64,000 nt of DNA, taken from positions 104,517 through 168,516 of the forward strand of contig CASBPS010000055.1 in NCBI GenBank assembly GCA_949126835.1, read 5' to 3'. The translations under genes were made by a program, and so were the position numbers. Origin of the DNA: Anisus vortex (Eukaryota; Mollusca; Gastropoda; Planorbidae). Positions 40,126-56,900 of this stretch are shown here, piece by piece (positions within the stretch are counted from its first letter, which is position 1; every line of letters begins with the position of its first letter). Below the pieces are notes generated by a model. The model ran no database searches, was not told the origin of the DNA, and worked only from the letters and a program-made list of their open reading frames with translations.

Positions 40126-43100
40126 ATTGGTAATACTACTACTGGTAATACTACTACTGGTAATATTACTATTTGTAATACAATTACTGGTAATACTACT
40201 ACTGGTAATACAACTACTGGTAATACTACTACTTGTAATACTACTACTGGTTATACTACTACATGTAATACTACTACTTGTAATACTACTACTGGTAATA
40301 CTACTACTGGTAATACTACTACAGGTAATACTACTACTGGTAATACTACTACTGTAAATATTACTATTTGTAATACAATTACTGGTAATACTACTACTGG
40401 AAATCTACTACTGGTAATACTACTACTGGTAATACTACTACTGGTAATAATAATACTGGTATTACTACTACTGGTAATACTACTACGGGTAATACTACTA
40501 CTGGTAATACTACTACTGGTAATACTACTGCTGGTAATACTACTGCTGGTATTACTACTACTGGTAATACTACTACTGGTAATACTACTACTGGTCATAC
40601 TACTACGGGTAATACTACAATTTGTAATACTACTACTGCTAATACTACTACTGGTAATACTAATACTGGTAATACTACTACTGGTATTACTACTACTAGT
40701 AATACTACTACTGGTAATACTACTACTGGTGATACTACAACTGGTAATACTACTGCTGGTAATACTACTGCTAGTATTACTACTACTGGTAATACTACTA
40801 CTGGTAATACTACTACTGGTAATACTGTTACTGGTAATACTACTACTGATAATACAACTACTGGTAATACTACAACTGGTAATACTACTGATGGTAATAC
40901 TACTACTGGTAATACTTCTACTGGTAATACTACTACGGGTAATACTACAATTTGTAATACTACTACTGCTAATACTACTACTGGTAATACTAATACTGGT
41001 AATACTACTACTGGTATTAATACTACTAGTAATACTACTACTGGTAATACTACTACTGGTGATACTACAACTGGTAATACTACTGCTGGTAATACTACTG
41101 CTAGTATTACTACTACTGGTAATACTACTACTGGTAATACTACTACTGGTAATACTGTTACTGGTAATACTACTACTGATAATACAACTACTGGTAATAC
41201 TACAACTGGTAATACTACTGATGGTAATACTACTACTGGTAATACTTCTACTGGTAATACTACTGCTGGTAATACTACTACTGGTAATACTACTACTGGT
41301 AATACTACTGCTGGTAATACTACTGCTGGTATTACTACTACTGATAATACTACTACTGGTTTTACTACTACTTGTAATACTACTACTTGTAATACTACTA
41401 CTGGTAATACTACTACTGGTAATACTACTGCTGGTAATACTACTGCTGGTAATACTACTGCTGGTAATACTTCTACTGTTAATACTACTACTGGTAATAC
41501 TACTGCTGGTAATACTACTGCTGGTATTACTACTACTGATAATACTACTACTGGTATTACTACTACTTGTAATACTACTACTTGTAATACTACTACTGGT
41601 AATACTACTACTGTTAATACTACTGCTGGTAATACTACTTCTGGTATTACTACTACTGGTAATACTACTACTGGTAATACTACTACTGGTAATACTACTA
41701 CTTGTAATACTACTACTTGTAATACTACTACTTGTAATACTACTACTGGTAATACTACTACTGATAATACTACTACTGGTAACACTACTACTTGTAATAC
41801 TACTGCTTGTAATACTACTACTGGTAATACTACTACTGGTAATACTACTACTGGTAACACTACTGCTGGTAATGCTTCTACTGGTAATACTACTACTGGT
41901 AATACTACTACTTGTAATACTACTACTGGTAATACTACTACTGGCTATACTACTACTGGTAATACTACTACTGGTAATACTACTACTGGTAATACTACTA
42001 CTAGTAATACTACTACTGGTAATACTACTATTTGTAATACAATTACTGGTAATACTACTTCTGGTAATACAACTATTGGTAATACTACTACTGGTATTAC
42101 TACTACTGGTAATACTACTACTGGTAATACTACTACTGGTAATACTGTTACTGGTAATACTACTACTGATAATAAAACTAATGGTAATACTACAACTGGT
42201 AACAATGCTACTAGTAATACTACTGCTGATACTACTACTACTGGTAATACTACTATGGTTAATACTACTGCTGGTAATAATACTGCTGGTAATACTACTA
42301 CTGGTAATACTACTACTGGTAATACTACTACTGGTAATACTTCTACTGGCTATACTAATACTGGTAATACTACTACTGGTAATACTACTACTGGTAATAC
42401 TACTACTAGTAATACTACTACTGTTAATACTACTATTTGTAATACAATTACTGGTAATACTACTTCTGGTAATACAACTATTGGTAATACTACTACTGGT
42501 ATTACTACTACTGGTAATACTACTACTGGTAATACTACTACTGGTAATACTGTTACTGGTAATACTACTACTGATAATAAAACTAATAGTAATACTACAA
42601 CTGGTAACAATGCTACTGGTAATACTACTGCTGATACTACTACTACTGGTAATACTACTACGGTTAATACTACTGCTGGTAATAATACTGCTGGTAATAC
42701 ACCTACTGGTAATACTACTACTGGTATTACTACTACTGGTAATACTACTACTTGTAATACTACTACTGGTTATACTACTGCATGTAATACTACTACTTGT
42801 AATACTACTACTGGTAATACTACTACAGGTAATACTACTACTGGTAATACTATTACTGTAAATATTACTATTTGTAATACAATTACTGGTAATACTACTA
42901 CTGGTAACACTACTACTGGTAATACTACTACTGGTATTAATACTACTTGTAATACTACTACTGTTAATACTACTACTGGTAATACTACTATTTATAATAC
43001 TACTACTGGAAATCTACTACTGGTAATACTACTACTGGTAATACTACTACTGGTAATAATAATACTGGTATTACTACTACTGGTAATAGTACTACGGGTA

Positions 43101-44829
43101 ATACTACTACTGGTAATACTACTACTGGTAATACTACTACTGGTAATATTACTATTTGTAATACAATTACTGGTAATACTACTACTGGTAATACAACTAC
43201 TGGTAATACTACTACTTGTAATACTACTACTGGTTATACTACTACATGTAATACTACTACTTGTAATACTACTACTGGTAATACTACTACTGGTAATACT
43301 ACTACTGGTAATACTACTACTGTAAATATTACTATTTGTAATACAATTAGTGGTAATACTACTACTGGAAATCTACTACTGGTAATACTACTACTGGTAA
43401 TACTACTACTGGTAATAATAATACTGGTATTACTACTACTGGTAATACTACTACGGGTAATACTACTACTGGTAATACTACTACTGGTAATACTACTACT
43501 GGTAATATTACTATTTGTAATACAATTACTGGTAATACTACTACTGGTAATACAACTACTGGTAATACTACTACTGGTAATACAACTACTGGTAATACTA
43601 CTACTTGTAATACTACTACTGGTTATACTACTACATGTAATACTACTACTTGTAATACTACTACTGGTAATACTACTACTGGTAATACTACTACTGGTAA
43701 TACTAATACTGGTAATACTAATACTGTAAATATTACTATTTGTAATACAATTACTGGTAATACTACTACTGGTAATACTACTACTGGTAATACTACTACT
43801 GGTAATACTACTACTGGTATTAATACTACTTGTAATACTACTACTGTTAATACTACTACTGGTAATACTTCTATTTATAATACTACTACTGGAAATCTAC
43901 TACTGGTAATACTACTACTGGTAATAATACTACTGGTAATAATACTACTGGTATTACTACTACTGGTAATATTACTACGGGTAATACTACTACTGGTAAT
44001 ACTACTACTGGTAATACTACTACTGGTAATATTACTATGTGTAATACAATTACTGGTAATACTACTACTGGTAATACAACTACTGGTAATACTACTACTA
44101 ATGGTATTACTATTACTTGTAATACTACTACTGGTAATACTACTACTGATAATACTACTATTTGTAATACTACTACTGGTAATACTACTATTTGTAATAC
44201 TACTACTGGTAATACTACTACTGGTAATACTACTACTGGTAATACTACTACTTGTAATACTACTACTGGTAATACTACTACTGGTAATACTACTACTGAT
44301 AATAAAACTAATGGTAATACTACAACTGGTAACAATGCTACTAGTAATACTACTGCTGATACTACTACTACTGGTAATACTACTATGGTTAATACTACTA
44401 CTGGTAATAATACTGCTGGTAATACTACTGCTGGTAATAATACTGCTGGTAATACACCTACTGGTAATACTACTACTGGTATTACTACTACTGGTAATAC
44501 TACTACTTGTAATACTACTACTGGTTATACTACTACATGTAATACTACTACTTGTAATACTACTACTGGTAATACTACTACTGGTAATACTACTACAGGT
44601 AATACTACTACTGGTATTAATACTACCTGTAATACTACTACTGTTAATACTACTACTGGTAATACTACTATTTATAATACTACTACTGGAAATCTACTAC
44701 TGGTAATACTACTACTGGTAATACTACTAGTGGTAATAATACTACTGGTATTACTACTACTGGTAATACTACTACGGGTAATATTATTATTTGTAATACA
44801 ATTACTGGTAATACTACTACTGGTAATAC

Positions 44830-47800
44830 AACTACTGGTAATACTACTACTGGTAATATTATTATTTGTAATACAATTACTGGTAATACTACTACTGGTA
44901 ATACAACTACTGGTAATACTACTACTTGTAATACTACTACTGGTTATACTACTACATGTAAAACTACTACTTGTAATACTACTACTGGTAATACTACTAC
45001 TGGTAATACTACTACAGGTAATACTACTACTGGTAATACTACAACTGTAAATATTACTATTTGTAATACAATTACTGGTAATACTACTACTGGTAATACT
45101 ACTACTGGTAATACTACTACTGGTATTAATACTACTTGTAATACTACTACTGTTAATACTACTACTGGTAATACTTCTATTTATAATACTACTACTGGAA
45201 ATCTACTACTGGTAATACTACTACTGGTAATAATACTACTGGTATTACTACTACTGGTAATATTACTACGGGTAATACTACTACTGGTAATACTACTACT
45301 GGTAATACTACTACTGGTAATATTACTATGTGTAATACAATTACTGGTAATACTACTACTGGTAATACAACTACTGGTAATACTACTAATGGTATTACTA
45401 TTACTTGTAATACTACTACTGGTAATACTACTACTGATAATACTACTATTTGTAATACTACTACTGGTAATACTACTACTGGTAATACTACTACTGGTAA
45501 TACTACAACTTGTATTACTACTACTTGTAATACTACTACTGGTATTACTAATACTACTGGTAATACTACTGCTGGTAATTCTACTTCTGGTATTAGTACT
45601 ACTGGTAATACTACTACTGGTAATACTACTACTGGTAATACTACTACTTGTAATACTACTACTTGTAATACTACTACTTGTAATACTACTACTGGTAATA
45701 CTACTACTGATAATAGTACTACTGGTAATACTAATACTTGAAATACTACTACTGGTAATACTACTACTGGTAATACTACTACTGGTATTAATGCTACTTG
45801 TAATACTACTACTGGTAATACTACTACTGGTAATACTAATATTTATAATACTACTACTGGTAATACTACTACTGGTAATACTACTACTGGTAATATTACT
45901 ATTGTTAATAATACTACTGGTATTACTACTACTGGTAATACTACTACTGGTAATACTACAACTGGTAATACTACCACTGGTAATACTACTGCTGGTATTA
46001 CTACTACTGGTAATACTACTACTGGTAATACTACTACTGGTAATACTACTACTGGTATTACTACTACTGGTAATACTACTACTGGTAATACTTCTACTGG
46101 TAATACTACTGCTGGTAATACAACTCTGGTAATTCTACTGCTTGTAATACTACTGCTGGTAATACTACTACTTGTAATACTACTACTGGTAATACTACTA
46201 CTGGTAATACTACTGCTGGTAATACTACTGCTGGTATTACTACTACTGGTAATACTACTACTGGTAATACTACTACTGGTCATACTACTACGGGTAATAC
46301 TACAATTTGTAATACTACTACTGCTAATACTACTACTGGTAATACTAATACTGGTAATACTACTACTGGTATTACTACTACTAGTAATACTACTACTGGT
46401 AATACTACTACTGGTGATACTACAATTTGTAATACTACTACTGCTAATACTACTACTGGTAATACTAATACTGGTAATACTACTACTGGTATTACTACTA
46501 CTAGTAATACTACTACTGGTAATACTACTACTGGTAATACTACTACTGGTAATACTACTACTGGTAATACTACTACTGGTAATGCTACTACTAGTAATAC
46601 TACTACTGGTAATACTACTATTTGTAATACAATTACTGGTAATACTACTACTGGTAATACAACTACTGGTAATACTACTACTGGTAATACTACTACTGGT
46701 AATACTACTACTGGTAATACTGTTACTGATAATACTACTACTGATAATACAACTACTGGTAATACTACAACTGGTAATACTACTGATGGTAATACTACTA
46801 CTGGTAATACTACTACTGGTAATACTACTGCTGGTAATACTACTACTTGTAATACTACTACTGGTAATACTACTACTGGTAGACTACTGCTGGTAATACA
46901 ACTGCTGGTATTACTACTAATGATAATACTATTACTGGTAATACTACTACTGGTAAAATTACTACTTGTAATACTACTACTTGTAATACTACTACTGGTA
47001 ATACTACTACTGGTAATACTACTACTTGTAATACTACTACTGGTAATACTACTACTGATAATATTACTACTGGTAATACTAATACTTGTAATACTACTAC
47101 TGGTAATACTACTACTGGTAATACTACTACTGGTAATACTACTACTGGTAATACTACTACTGGTAATGCTACTACTAGTAATACTACTACTGGTAATACT
47201 ACTATTTGTAATACAATTACTGGTAATACTACTACTGGTAATACAACTACTGGTAATACAACTACTGGTAATACTACTACTGGTAATACTACTACTGGTA
47301 ATACTACTACTGGTAATACTGTTACTGGTAATACTACTACTGATAATACAACTACTGGTAATACTACAACTGGTAATACTACTGATGGTAATACTACTAC
47401 TGGTAATACTACTACTGGTAATACTACTGCTGGTAATACTTCTGCTGGTATTACTACTACTGATAATACTACTACTGGTATTACTACTACTTGTAATACT
47501 ACTATTTGTAATACTACTACTGGTAATACTACTACTGGTGATACTACTACTGGTAATACTACTGCTGGCAATACTACTGCTGGTAATACTACTGCTGGTA
47601 ATACTTCTACTGTTAATACTACTACTGGTAATACTACTGCTGGTAATACTACTGCTGGTATTACTACTACTAATAATACTACTACTGGTATTACTACTAC
47701 TGATAATACTATTACTGGTAATACTGCTACTGGTAAAACTACTACTTGTAATACTACTACTTGTAATACTACTACTGGTAATACTACTACTACTGGTAAT

Positions 47801-50697
47801 ACTACTGCTGGTAATTCTACTGCTGGTATTACTACTACTGGTAATACTACTACTGGTAATACTACTACTGGTAATACTACTACTTGTAATACTACTACTT
47901 GTAATACTACTACTTGTAATACTACTACTGGTAATACTACTACTGATAATATTACTACTAATAATACTAATACTTGTAATACTACTACTGGTAATACTAC
48001 TACTGGTAATACTACTACTGGTAATACTACTACTGGTAATGCTACTACTGGTAATGCTACTACTAGTAATACTACTACTGGTAATACTACTATTTGTAAT
48101 ACAATTACTGGTAATACTACTACTGGTAATACAACAACTGGTAATTCTACTACTGGTAACACTACTACTGGTAATACTACTACTGGTAATACTGTTACTG
48201 GTAATACTACTACTGATAATACAACTACTGGTAATACTACAACTGGTAATACTACTGCTGGTAATACTACTACTGGTAATACTACTACTGGTAATACTAC
48301 TGCTGGTAATACTACTGCTGGTATTACTACTACTGATAATACTACTACTGGTATTACTACTACTTGCAATACTACTACTTGTAATACTACTACTGGTAAT
48401 ACTACTACTGGTAATACTACTGCTGGTAATACTACTGCTGGTAATACTACTACTGGTAATACTACTACGGTTAATACTACTGCTGGTTATAATACTGCTG
48501 GTAATACACCTACTGGTAATACTACTACTGGTATTACTACTACTGGTAATACTACTACTTGTAATACTACTACTGGTTATACTACTACATGTAATACTAC
48601 TACTTGTAATACTACTACTGGTAATACTACTACTGGTAATACTTCTACAGGTAATACTACTACTGGTAATACTACTACTGGTATTAATACTACTTGTAAT
48701 ACTACTACTGTTAATACTACTACTGGTAATACTACTATTTATAATACTACTACTGGAAATCTACTACTGGTAATACTACTACTGGTAATACTACTACTGG
48801 TAATAATACTACTGGTATTACTACTACTGGTAATACTACTACGGGTAATACTACTACTGGTAATACTACTACTGGTAATACTACTACTGGTAATATTACT
48901 ATTTGTAATACAATTACTGGTAATACTACTACTGGTAATACAACTACTGGTAATACTACTACTTGTAATACTACTACTGGTTATACTACTACATGTAATA
49001 CTACTACTTGTAATACTACTACTGGTAATACTACTACTGGTAATACTACTACAGGTAATACTACTACTGGTAATACTACTACTGTAAATATTACTATTTG
49101 TAATACAATTACTGGTAATACTACTACTGGTAATACTACTACTGGTAATACTACTACTGGTATTAATACTACTTGTAATACTACTACTGTTAATACTACT
49201 ACTGGTAATACTTCTTTTTATAATACTACTACTGGAAATCTACTACTGGTAATACTACTACTGGTAATACTACTACTGGTAATAATACTACTGGTATTAC
49301 TACTACTGGTAATATTACTACGGGTAATACTACTACTGGTAATACTACTACTGGTAATACTACTACTGGTAATATTACTATGTGTAATACAATTACTGGT
49401 AATACTACTACTGGTAATACAACTACTGGTAATACTACTAATGGTATTACTATTACTTGTAATACTACTACTGGTAATACTACTACTGATAATGCTACTA
49501 TTTGTAATACTACTACTGGCAATACTACTACTGGTAATACTACTACTGGTAATACTACTACTTGTATTACTACTACTTGTAATACTACTACTGGTATTAC
49601 TAATACTACTGGTAATACTACTGCTGGTAATTCTACTTCTGGTATTAGTACTACTGGTAATACTACTACTGGTAATACTACTACTGGTAATACTACTACT
49701 TGTAATACTACTACTTGTAATACTACTACTTGTAATACTACTACTGGTAATACTACTACTGATAATAGTACTACTGGTAATACTAATACTTGAAATACTA
49801 CTACTGGTAATACTACTATTGGTAATACTACTACTGGTATTAATACTACTTGTAATACTACTACTGGTAATACTACTACTGGTAATACTAATATTTATAA
49901 TACTACTACTGGTAATACTACTACTGGTAATACTACTACTGGTAATATTACTATTGTTAATAATACTACTGGTATTACTACTACTGGTAATACTACTACT
50001 GGTAATACTACAACTGGTAATACTACCATTGGTAATACTACTGCTGGTATTACTACTACTGGTAATACTACTACTGGTAATACTACTACTGGTAATACTA
50101 CTACTGGTATTACTACTACTGGTAATACTACTACTGGTAATACTTCTACTGGTAATACTACTGCTGGTAATACTACTCTGGTAATTCTACTGCTTGTAAT
50201 ACTACTGCTGGTAATACTACTACTTGTAATACTACTACTGGTAATACTACTACTGGTAATACTACTGCTGGTAATACTACTGCTGGTATTACTACTACTG
50301 GTAATACTACTACTGGTAATACTAATACTGGTCATACTACTACGGGTAATACTACAATTTGTAATACTACTACTGCTAATACTACTACTGGTAATACTAA
50401 TACTGGTAATACTACTACTGGTATTACTACTACTAGTAATACTACTACTGGTAATACTACTACTGGTGATACTACAACTGGTAATACTACTGCTGGTAAT
50501 ACTACTGCTAGTATTACTACTACTGGTAATACTACTACTGGTAATACTACTTCTGGTAATACTACTACTGGTATTACTACTACTGGTAATACTAATACTG
50601 GTAATACTACAACTAATAATACTACTCCTGGTAATACTACTGCTTGTAATACTACTGCTGGTAATACTACTACTGGTAATACTACTACTGGTAGACT
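44830..50697. repeat. Left copy of a 5.87-kb segment repeated at 53961-59828 (spacing 9,131 bp)
   Basis: Every long variant pattern recurs at +9,131: ATTATTATT (44859), CATGTAAAACTACTACT (44954), TTGAAATAC (45739), GGTATTAATGCTACT (45783) and an 18-bp unit at 47777-47794. I noticed only a handful of single-base differences, for example GTTACTGAT against GTTACTGGT near 46735 and GGCAAT against GGTAAT near 49520. The match ends within GGTAGACTACT. Inside each copy a ~1.3-kb part is itself duplicated at 4,052 bp (45328 and 49380; 54459 and 58511). Confidence 0.78.
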
Positions 50698-53600
50698 ACT
50701 ACTGGTAAAATTACTACTTGTAATACTACTACTTGTAATACTACTACTGGTAATACTACTACTGGTAATACTTCTACTGGTAATACTACTGCTGGTAATA
50801 CTACTCTGGTAATACTACTACTGGTAGAATACTGCTGGTAATACAACTGCTGGTATTACTACTAATGATAATACTATTACTGGTAATACTACTACTGGTA
50901 AAATTACTACTTGTAATACTACTACTTGTAATACTACTACTGGTAATACTACTACTGGTAATACTACTACTGGTAATACTACTACTTGTAATACTACTAC
51001 TTGTAATACTACTACTGGTAATACTACTACTGGTAGACTACTGCTGGTAATACAACTGCTGGTATTAGTACTAATGATAATACTATTACTGGTAATACTA
51101 CTACTGGTAAAATTACTACTTGTAATACTACTACTTGTAATACTACTACTGGTAGACTACTGCTGGTAATACAACTGCTGGTATTACTACTAATGATAAT
51201 ACTATTACTGGTAATACTACTACTGGTAAAATTACTACTTGTAATACTACTACTTGTAATACTACTACTGGTAATACTACTACTGGTAATACTACTACTT
51301 GTAATACTACTACTTGTAATACTACTACTTGTAATACTACTACTGGTAATACTACTACTGATAATATTACTACTGGTAATACTAATACTTGTAATACTAC
51401 TACTGGTAATACTACTACTGGTAATACTACTACTGGTAATACTACTACTGGTAATACTACTACTGGTAATGCTACTACTAGTAATACTACTACTGGTAAT
51501 ACTACTATTTGTAATACAATTACTGGTAATACTACTACTGGTAATACAACTACTGGTAATACTACTACTGGTAATACTACTACTGGTAATACTACTACTG
51601 GTAATACTGTTACTGGTAATACTACTACTGATAATACAACTACTGGTAATACTACAACTGGTAATACTACTGATGGTAATACTACTACTGGTAATACTAC
51701 TACTGGTAATACTACTGCTGGTAATACTACTACTTGTAATACTACTACTGGTAATACTACTACTGGTAGACTACTGCTGGTAATACAACTGCTGGTATTA
51801 CTACTAATGATAATACTATTACTGGTAATACTACTACTGGTAAAATTACTACTTGTAATACTACTACTTGTAATACTACTACTGGTAATACTACTACTGG
51901 TAATACTACTACTTGTAATACTACTACTGGTAATACTACTACTGATAATATTACTACTGGTAATACTAATACTTGTAATACTACTACTGGTAATACTACT
52001 ACTGGTAATACTACTATTTGTAATACAATTACTGGTAATACTACTACTGGTAATACAACTACTGGTAATTCTACTACTGGTAATACTACTACTGGTAATA
52101 CTACTACTGGTAATACTGTTACTGGTAATACTACTACTGATAATACAACTACTGGTAATACTACAACTGGTAATACTACTGCTGGTAATACTACTACTGG
52201 TAATACTACTACTGGTAATACTACTGCTGGTAATACTACTGCTGGTATTACTACTACTGATAATACTTTTACTGGTATTACTACTACTTGTAATACTACT
52301 ACTTGTAATACTACTACTGGTAATACTACTACTGGTAATACTACTGCTGGTAATACTACTGCTGGTAATACTACTGCTGGTAATACTTCTACTGTTAATA
52401 CTACTACTAGTAATACTACTGCTGGTAATACTACTGCTGGTATTACTACTACTGATAATACTACTACTGGTATTACTACTACTTGTAATACTATTACTTG
52501 TAATACTACTACTGGTAATACTACTACTGTTAATACTACTGCTGGTAATACTACTTCTGGTATTACTACTACTGGTAATACTACTACTGGTAATACTACT
52601 ACTGGTAATACTACTACTTGTAATACTACTACTTGTAATACTACTACTTGTAATACTACTACTGGTAATACTACTACTGATAATACTACTACTGGTAATA
52701 CTACTACTTGTAATACTACTACTTGTAATACTACTACTGGTAATACTACTACTTGTAATACTACTACTGGTAATACTACTGCTGGTAATGCTTCTACTGG
52801 TAATACTACTACTGGTAATACTACTACTTGTAATACTACTACTGGTAATACTACTACTGGCTATACTACTACTGGTAATACTACTACTGGTAATACTACT
52901 ACTGGCAATACTACTACTAGTAATACTACTACTGGTAATACTACTATTTGTAATACAATTACTGGTAATACTACTTCTGGTAATACAACTATTGGTAATA
53001 CTACTACTGGTATTACTACTACTGGTAATACTACTACTGGTAATACTACTACTGGTAATACTGTTACTGGTAATACTACTACTGATAATAAAATTAATGG
53101 TAATACTACAACTGGTAACAATGCTACTGGTAATACTACTGCTGATACTACTACTACTGGTAATACTACTATGGTTAATACTACTGCTGGTAATAATACT
53201 GCTGGTAATACTACTACTGGTAATACTACTACTGGTAATACTACTACTGGTAATACTACTACTGGCTATACTACTACTGGTAATACTACTACTGGTAATA
53301 CTACTACTGGTAATACTACTACTAGTAATACTACTACTGTTAATACTACTATTTGTAATACAATTACTGGTAATACTACTTCTGGTAATACAACTATCGG
53401 TAATACTACTACTGGTATTACTACTACTGGTAATACTACTACTGGTAATACTACTACTGGTAATACTGTTACTGGTAATACTACTACTGATAATAAAACT
53501 AATGGTAATACTACAACTGGTAACAATGCTACTGGTAATACTACTGCTGATACTACTACTACTGGTAATACTACTACGGTTAATACTACTGCTGGTAATA

Positions 53601-53960
53601 ATACTGCTGGTAATACACCTACTGGTAATACTACTACTGGTATTACTACTACTGGTAATACTACTACTTGTAATACTACTACTGGTTATACTACTACATG
53701 TAATACTACTACTTGTAATACTACTACTGGTAATACTACTACTGGTAATACTACTACAGGTAATACTACTACTGGTATTAATACTACCTGTAATACTACT
53801 ACTGTTAATACTACTACTGGTAATACTACTATTTATAATACTACTACTGGAAATCTACTACTGGTAATACTACTACTGGTAATACTACTAGTGGTAATAA
53901 TACTACTGGTATTACTACTACTGGTAATACTACTACGGGTAATACTACTACTGGTAATAC
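50698..53960. repeat. Array part between the two 5.87-kb copies
   Basis: It begins with several short tandem copies (about 120-630 bp apart) of a module starting with the 14-bp unit GGTAGACTACTGCT or GGTAGAATACTGCT, then ACAACTGCT, AATGATAATACTATTACT and GGTAAAATTACT (near 50822, 51032, 51152 and 51768). It then passes into the same kind of block as at 11.8-15 kb, including the 405-bp pair at 52861/53266. Confidence 0.6.
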
Positions 53961-56900
53961 TACTACTGGTAATACTACTACTGGTAATATTATTATTTGT
54001 AATACAATTACTGGTAATACTACTACTGGTAATACAACTACTGGTAATACTACTACTTGTAATACTACTACTGGTTATACTACTACATGTAAAACTACTA
54101 CTTGTAATACTACTACTGGTAATACTACTACTGGTAATACTACTACAGGTAATACTACTACTGGTAATACTACAACTGTAAATATTACTATTTGTAATAC
54201 AATTACTGGTAATACTACTACTGGTAATACTACTACTGGTAATACTACTACTGGTATTAATACTACTTGTAATACTACTACTGTTAATACTACTACTGGT
54301 AATACTTCTATTTATAATACTACTACTGGAAATCTACTACTGGTAATACTACTACTGGTAATAATACTACTGGTATTACTACTACTGGTAATATTACTAC
54401 GGGTAATACTACTACTGGTAATACTACTACTGGTAATACTACTACTGGTAATATTACTATGTGTAATACAATTACTGGTAATACTACTACTGGTAATACA
54501 ACTACTGGTAATACTACTAATGGTATTACTATTACTTGTAATACTACTACTGGTAATACTACTACTGATAATACTACTATTTGTAATACTACTACTGGTA
54601 ATACTACTACTGGTAATACTACTACTGGTAATACTACAACTTGTATTACTACTACTTGTAATACTACTACTGGTATTACTAATACTACTGGTAATACTAC
54701 TGCTGGTAATTCTACTTCTGGTATTAGTACTACTGGTAATACTACTACTGGTAATACTACTACTGGTAATACTACTACTTGTAATACTACTACTTGTAAT
54801 ACTACTACTTGTAATACTACTACTGGTAATACTACTACTGATAATAGTACTACTGGTAATACTAATACTTGAAATACTACTACTGGTAATACTACTACTG
54901 GTAATACTACTACTGGTATTAATGCTACTTGTAATACTACTACTGGTAATACTACTACTGGTAATACTAATATTTATAATACTACTACTGGTAATACTAC
55001 TACTGGTAATACTACTACTGGTAATATTACTATTGTTAATAATACTACTGGTATTACTACTACTGGTAATACTACTACTGGTAATACTACAACTGGTAAT
55101 ACTACCACTGGTAATACTACTGCTGGTATTACTACTACTGGTAATACTACTACTGGTAATACTACTACTGGTAATACTACTACTGGTATTACTACTACTG
55201 GTAATACTACTACTGGTAATACTTCTACTGGTAATACTACTGCTGGTAATACAACTCTGGTAATTCTACTGCTTGTAATACTACTGCTGGTAATACTACT
55301 ACTTGTAATACTACTACTGGTAATACTACTACTGGTAATACTACTGCTGGTAATACTACTGCTGGTATTACTACTACTGGTAATACTACTACTGGTAATA
55401 CTACTACTGGTCATACTACTACGGGTAATACTACAATTTGTAATACTACTACTGCTAATACTACTACTGGTAATACTAATACTGGTAATACTACTACTGG
55501 TATTACTACTACTAGTAATACTACTACTGGTAATACTACTACTGGTGATACTACAATTTGTAATACTACTACTGCTAATACTACTACTGGTAATACTAAT
55601 ACTGGTAATACTACTACTGGTATTACTACTACTAGTAATACTACTACTGGTAATACTACTACTGGTAATACTACTACTGGTAATACTACTACTGGTAATA
55701 CTACTACTGGTAATGCTACTACTAGTAATACTACTACTGGTAATACTACTATTTGTAATACAATTACTGGTAATACTACTACTGGTAATACAACTACTGG
55801 TAATACTACTACTGGTAATACTACTACTGGTAATACTACTACTGGTAATACTGTTACTGGTAATACTACTACTGATAATACAACTACTGGTAATACTACA
55901 ACTGGTAATACTACTGATGGTAATACTACTACTGGTAATACTACTACTGGTAATACTACTGCTGGTAATACTACTACTTGTAATACTACTACTGGTAATA
56001 CTACTACTGGTAGACTACTGCTGGTAATACAACTGCTGGTATTACTACTAATGATAATACTATTACTGGTAATACTACTACTGGTAAAATTACTACTTGT
56101 AATACTACTACTTGTAATACTACTACTGGTAATACTACTACTGGTAATACTACTACTTGTAATACTACTACTGGTAATACTACTACTGATAATATTACTA
56201 CTGGTAATACTAATACTTGTAATACTACTACTGGTAATACTACTACTGGTAATACTACTACTGGTAATACTACTACTGGTAATACTACTACTGGTAATGC
56301 TACTACTAGTAATACTACTACTGGTAATACTACTATTTGTAATACAATTACTGGTAATACTACTACTGGTAATACAACTACTGGTAATACAACTACTGGT
56401 AATACTACTACTGGTAATACTACTACTGGTAATACTACTACTGGTAATACTGTTACTGGTAATACTACTACTGATAATACAACTACTGGTAATACTACAA
56501 CTGGTAATACTACTGATGGTAATACTACTACTGGTAATACTACTACTGGTAATACTACTGCTGGTAATACTTCTGCTGGTATTACTACTACTGATAATAC
56601 TACTACTGGTATTACTACTACTTGTAATACTACTATTTGTAATACTACTACTGGTAATACTACTACTGGTGATACTACTACTGGTAATACTACTGCTGGC
56701 AATACTACTGCTGGTAATACTACTGCTGGTAATACTTCTACTGTTAATACTACTACTGGTAATACTACTGCTGGTAATACTACTGCTGGTATTACTACTA
56801 CTAATAATACTACTACTGGTATTACTACTACTGATAATACTATTACTGGTAATACTGCTACTGGTAAAACTACTACTTGTAATACTACTACTTGTAATAC

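Larger units (their letters stand above)
9780..53526. repeat. 405-bp higher-order repeat (27 units), recurring mostly as adjacent pairs
   Basis: The module runs through TGTAATACAATTACT, ACTTCTGGTAATACAACTATT, GGTATTACTACTACT, a GTTACT unit, GATAATAAAACTAAT, AACAATGCTACT and ACTATGGTTAATACT. Side-by-side copies 405 bp apart occur at 12314/12719, 16796/17201, 18866/19271, 21849/22254, 34675/35080, 38947/39352, 41945/42350 and 52861/53266. Members of a pair differ consistently: the first has ACTAGT-ACTACTGGT and the second ACTAGT-ACTACTGTT, so the pair itself is the unit that was later copied. Confidence 0.78.
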
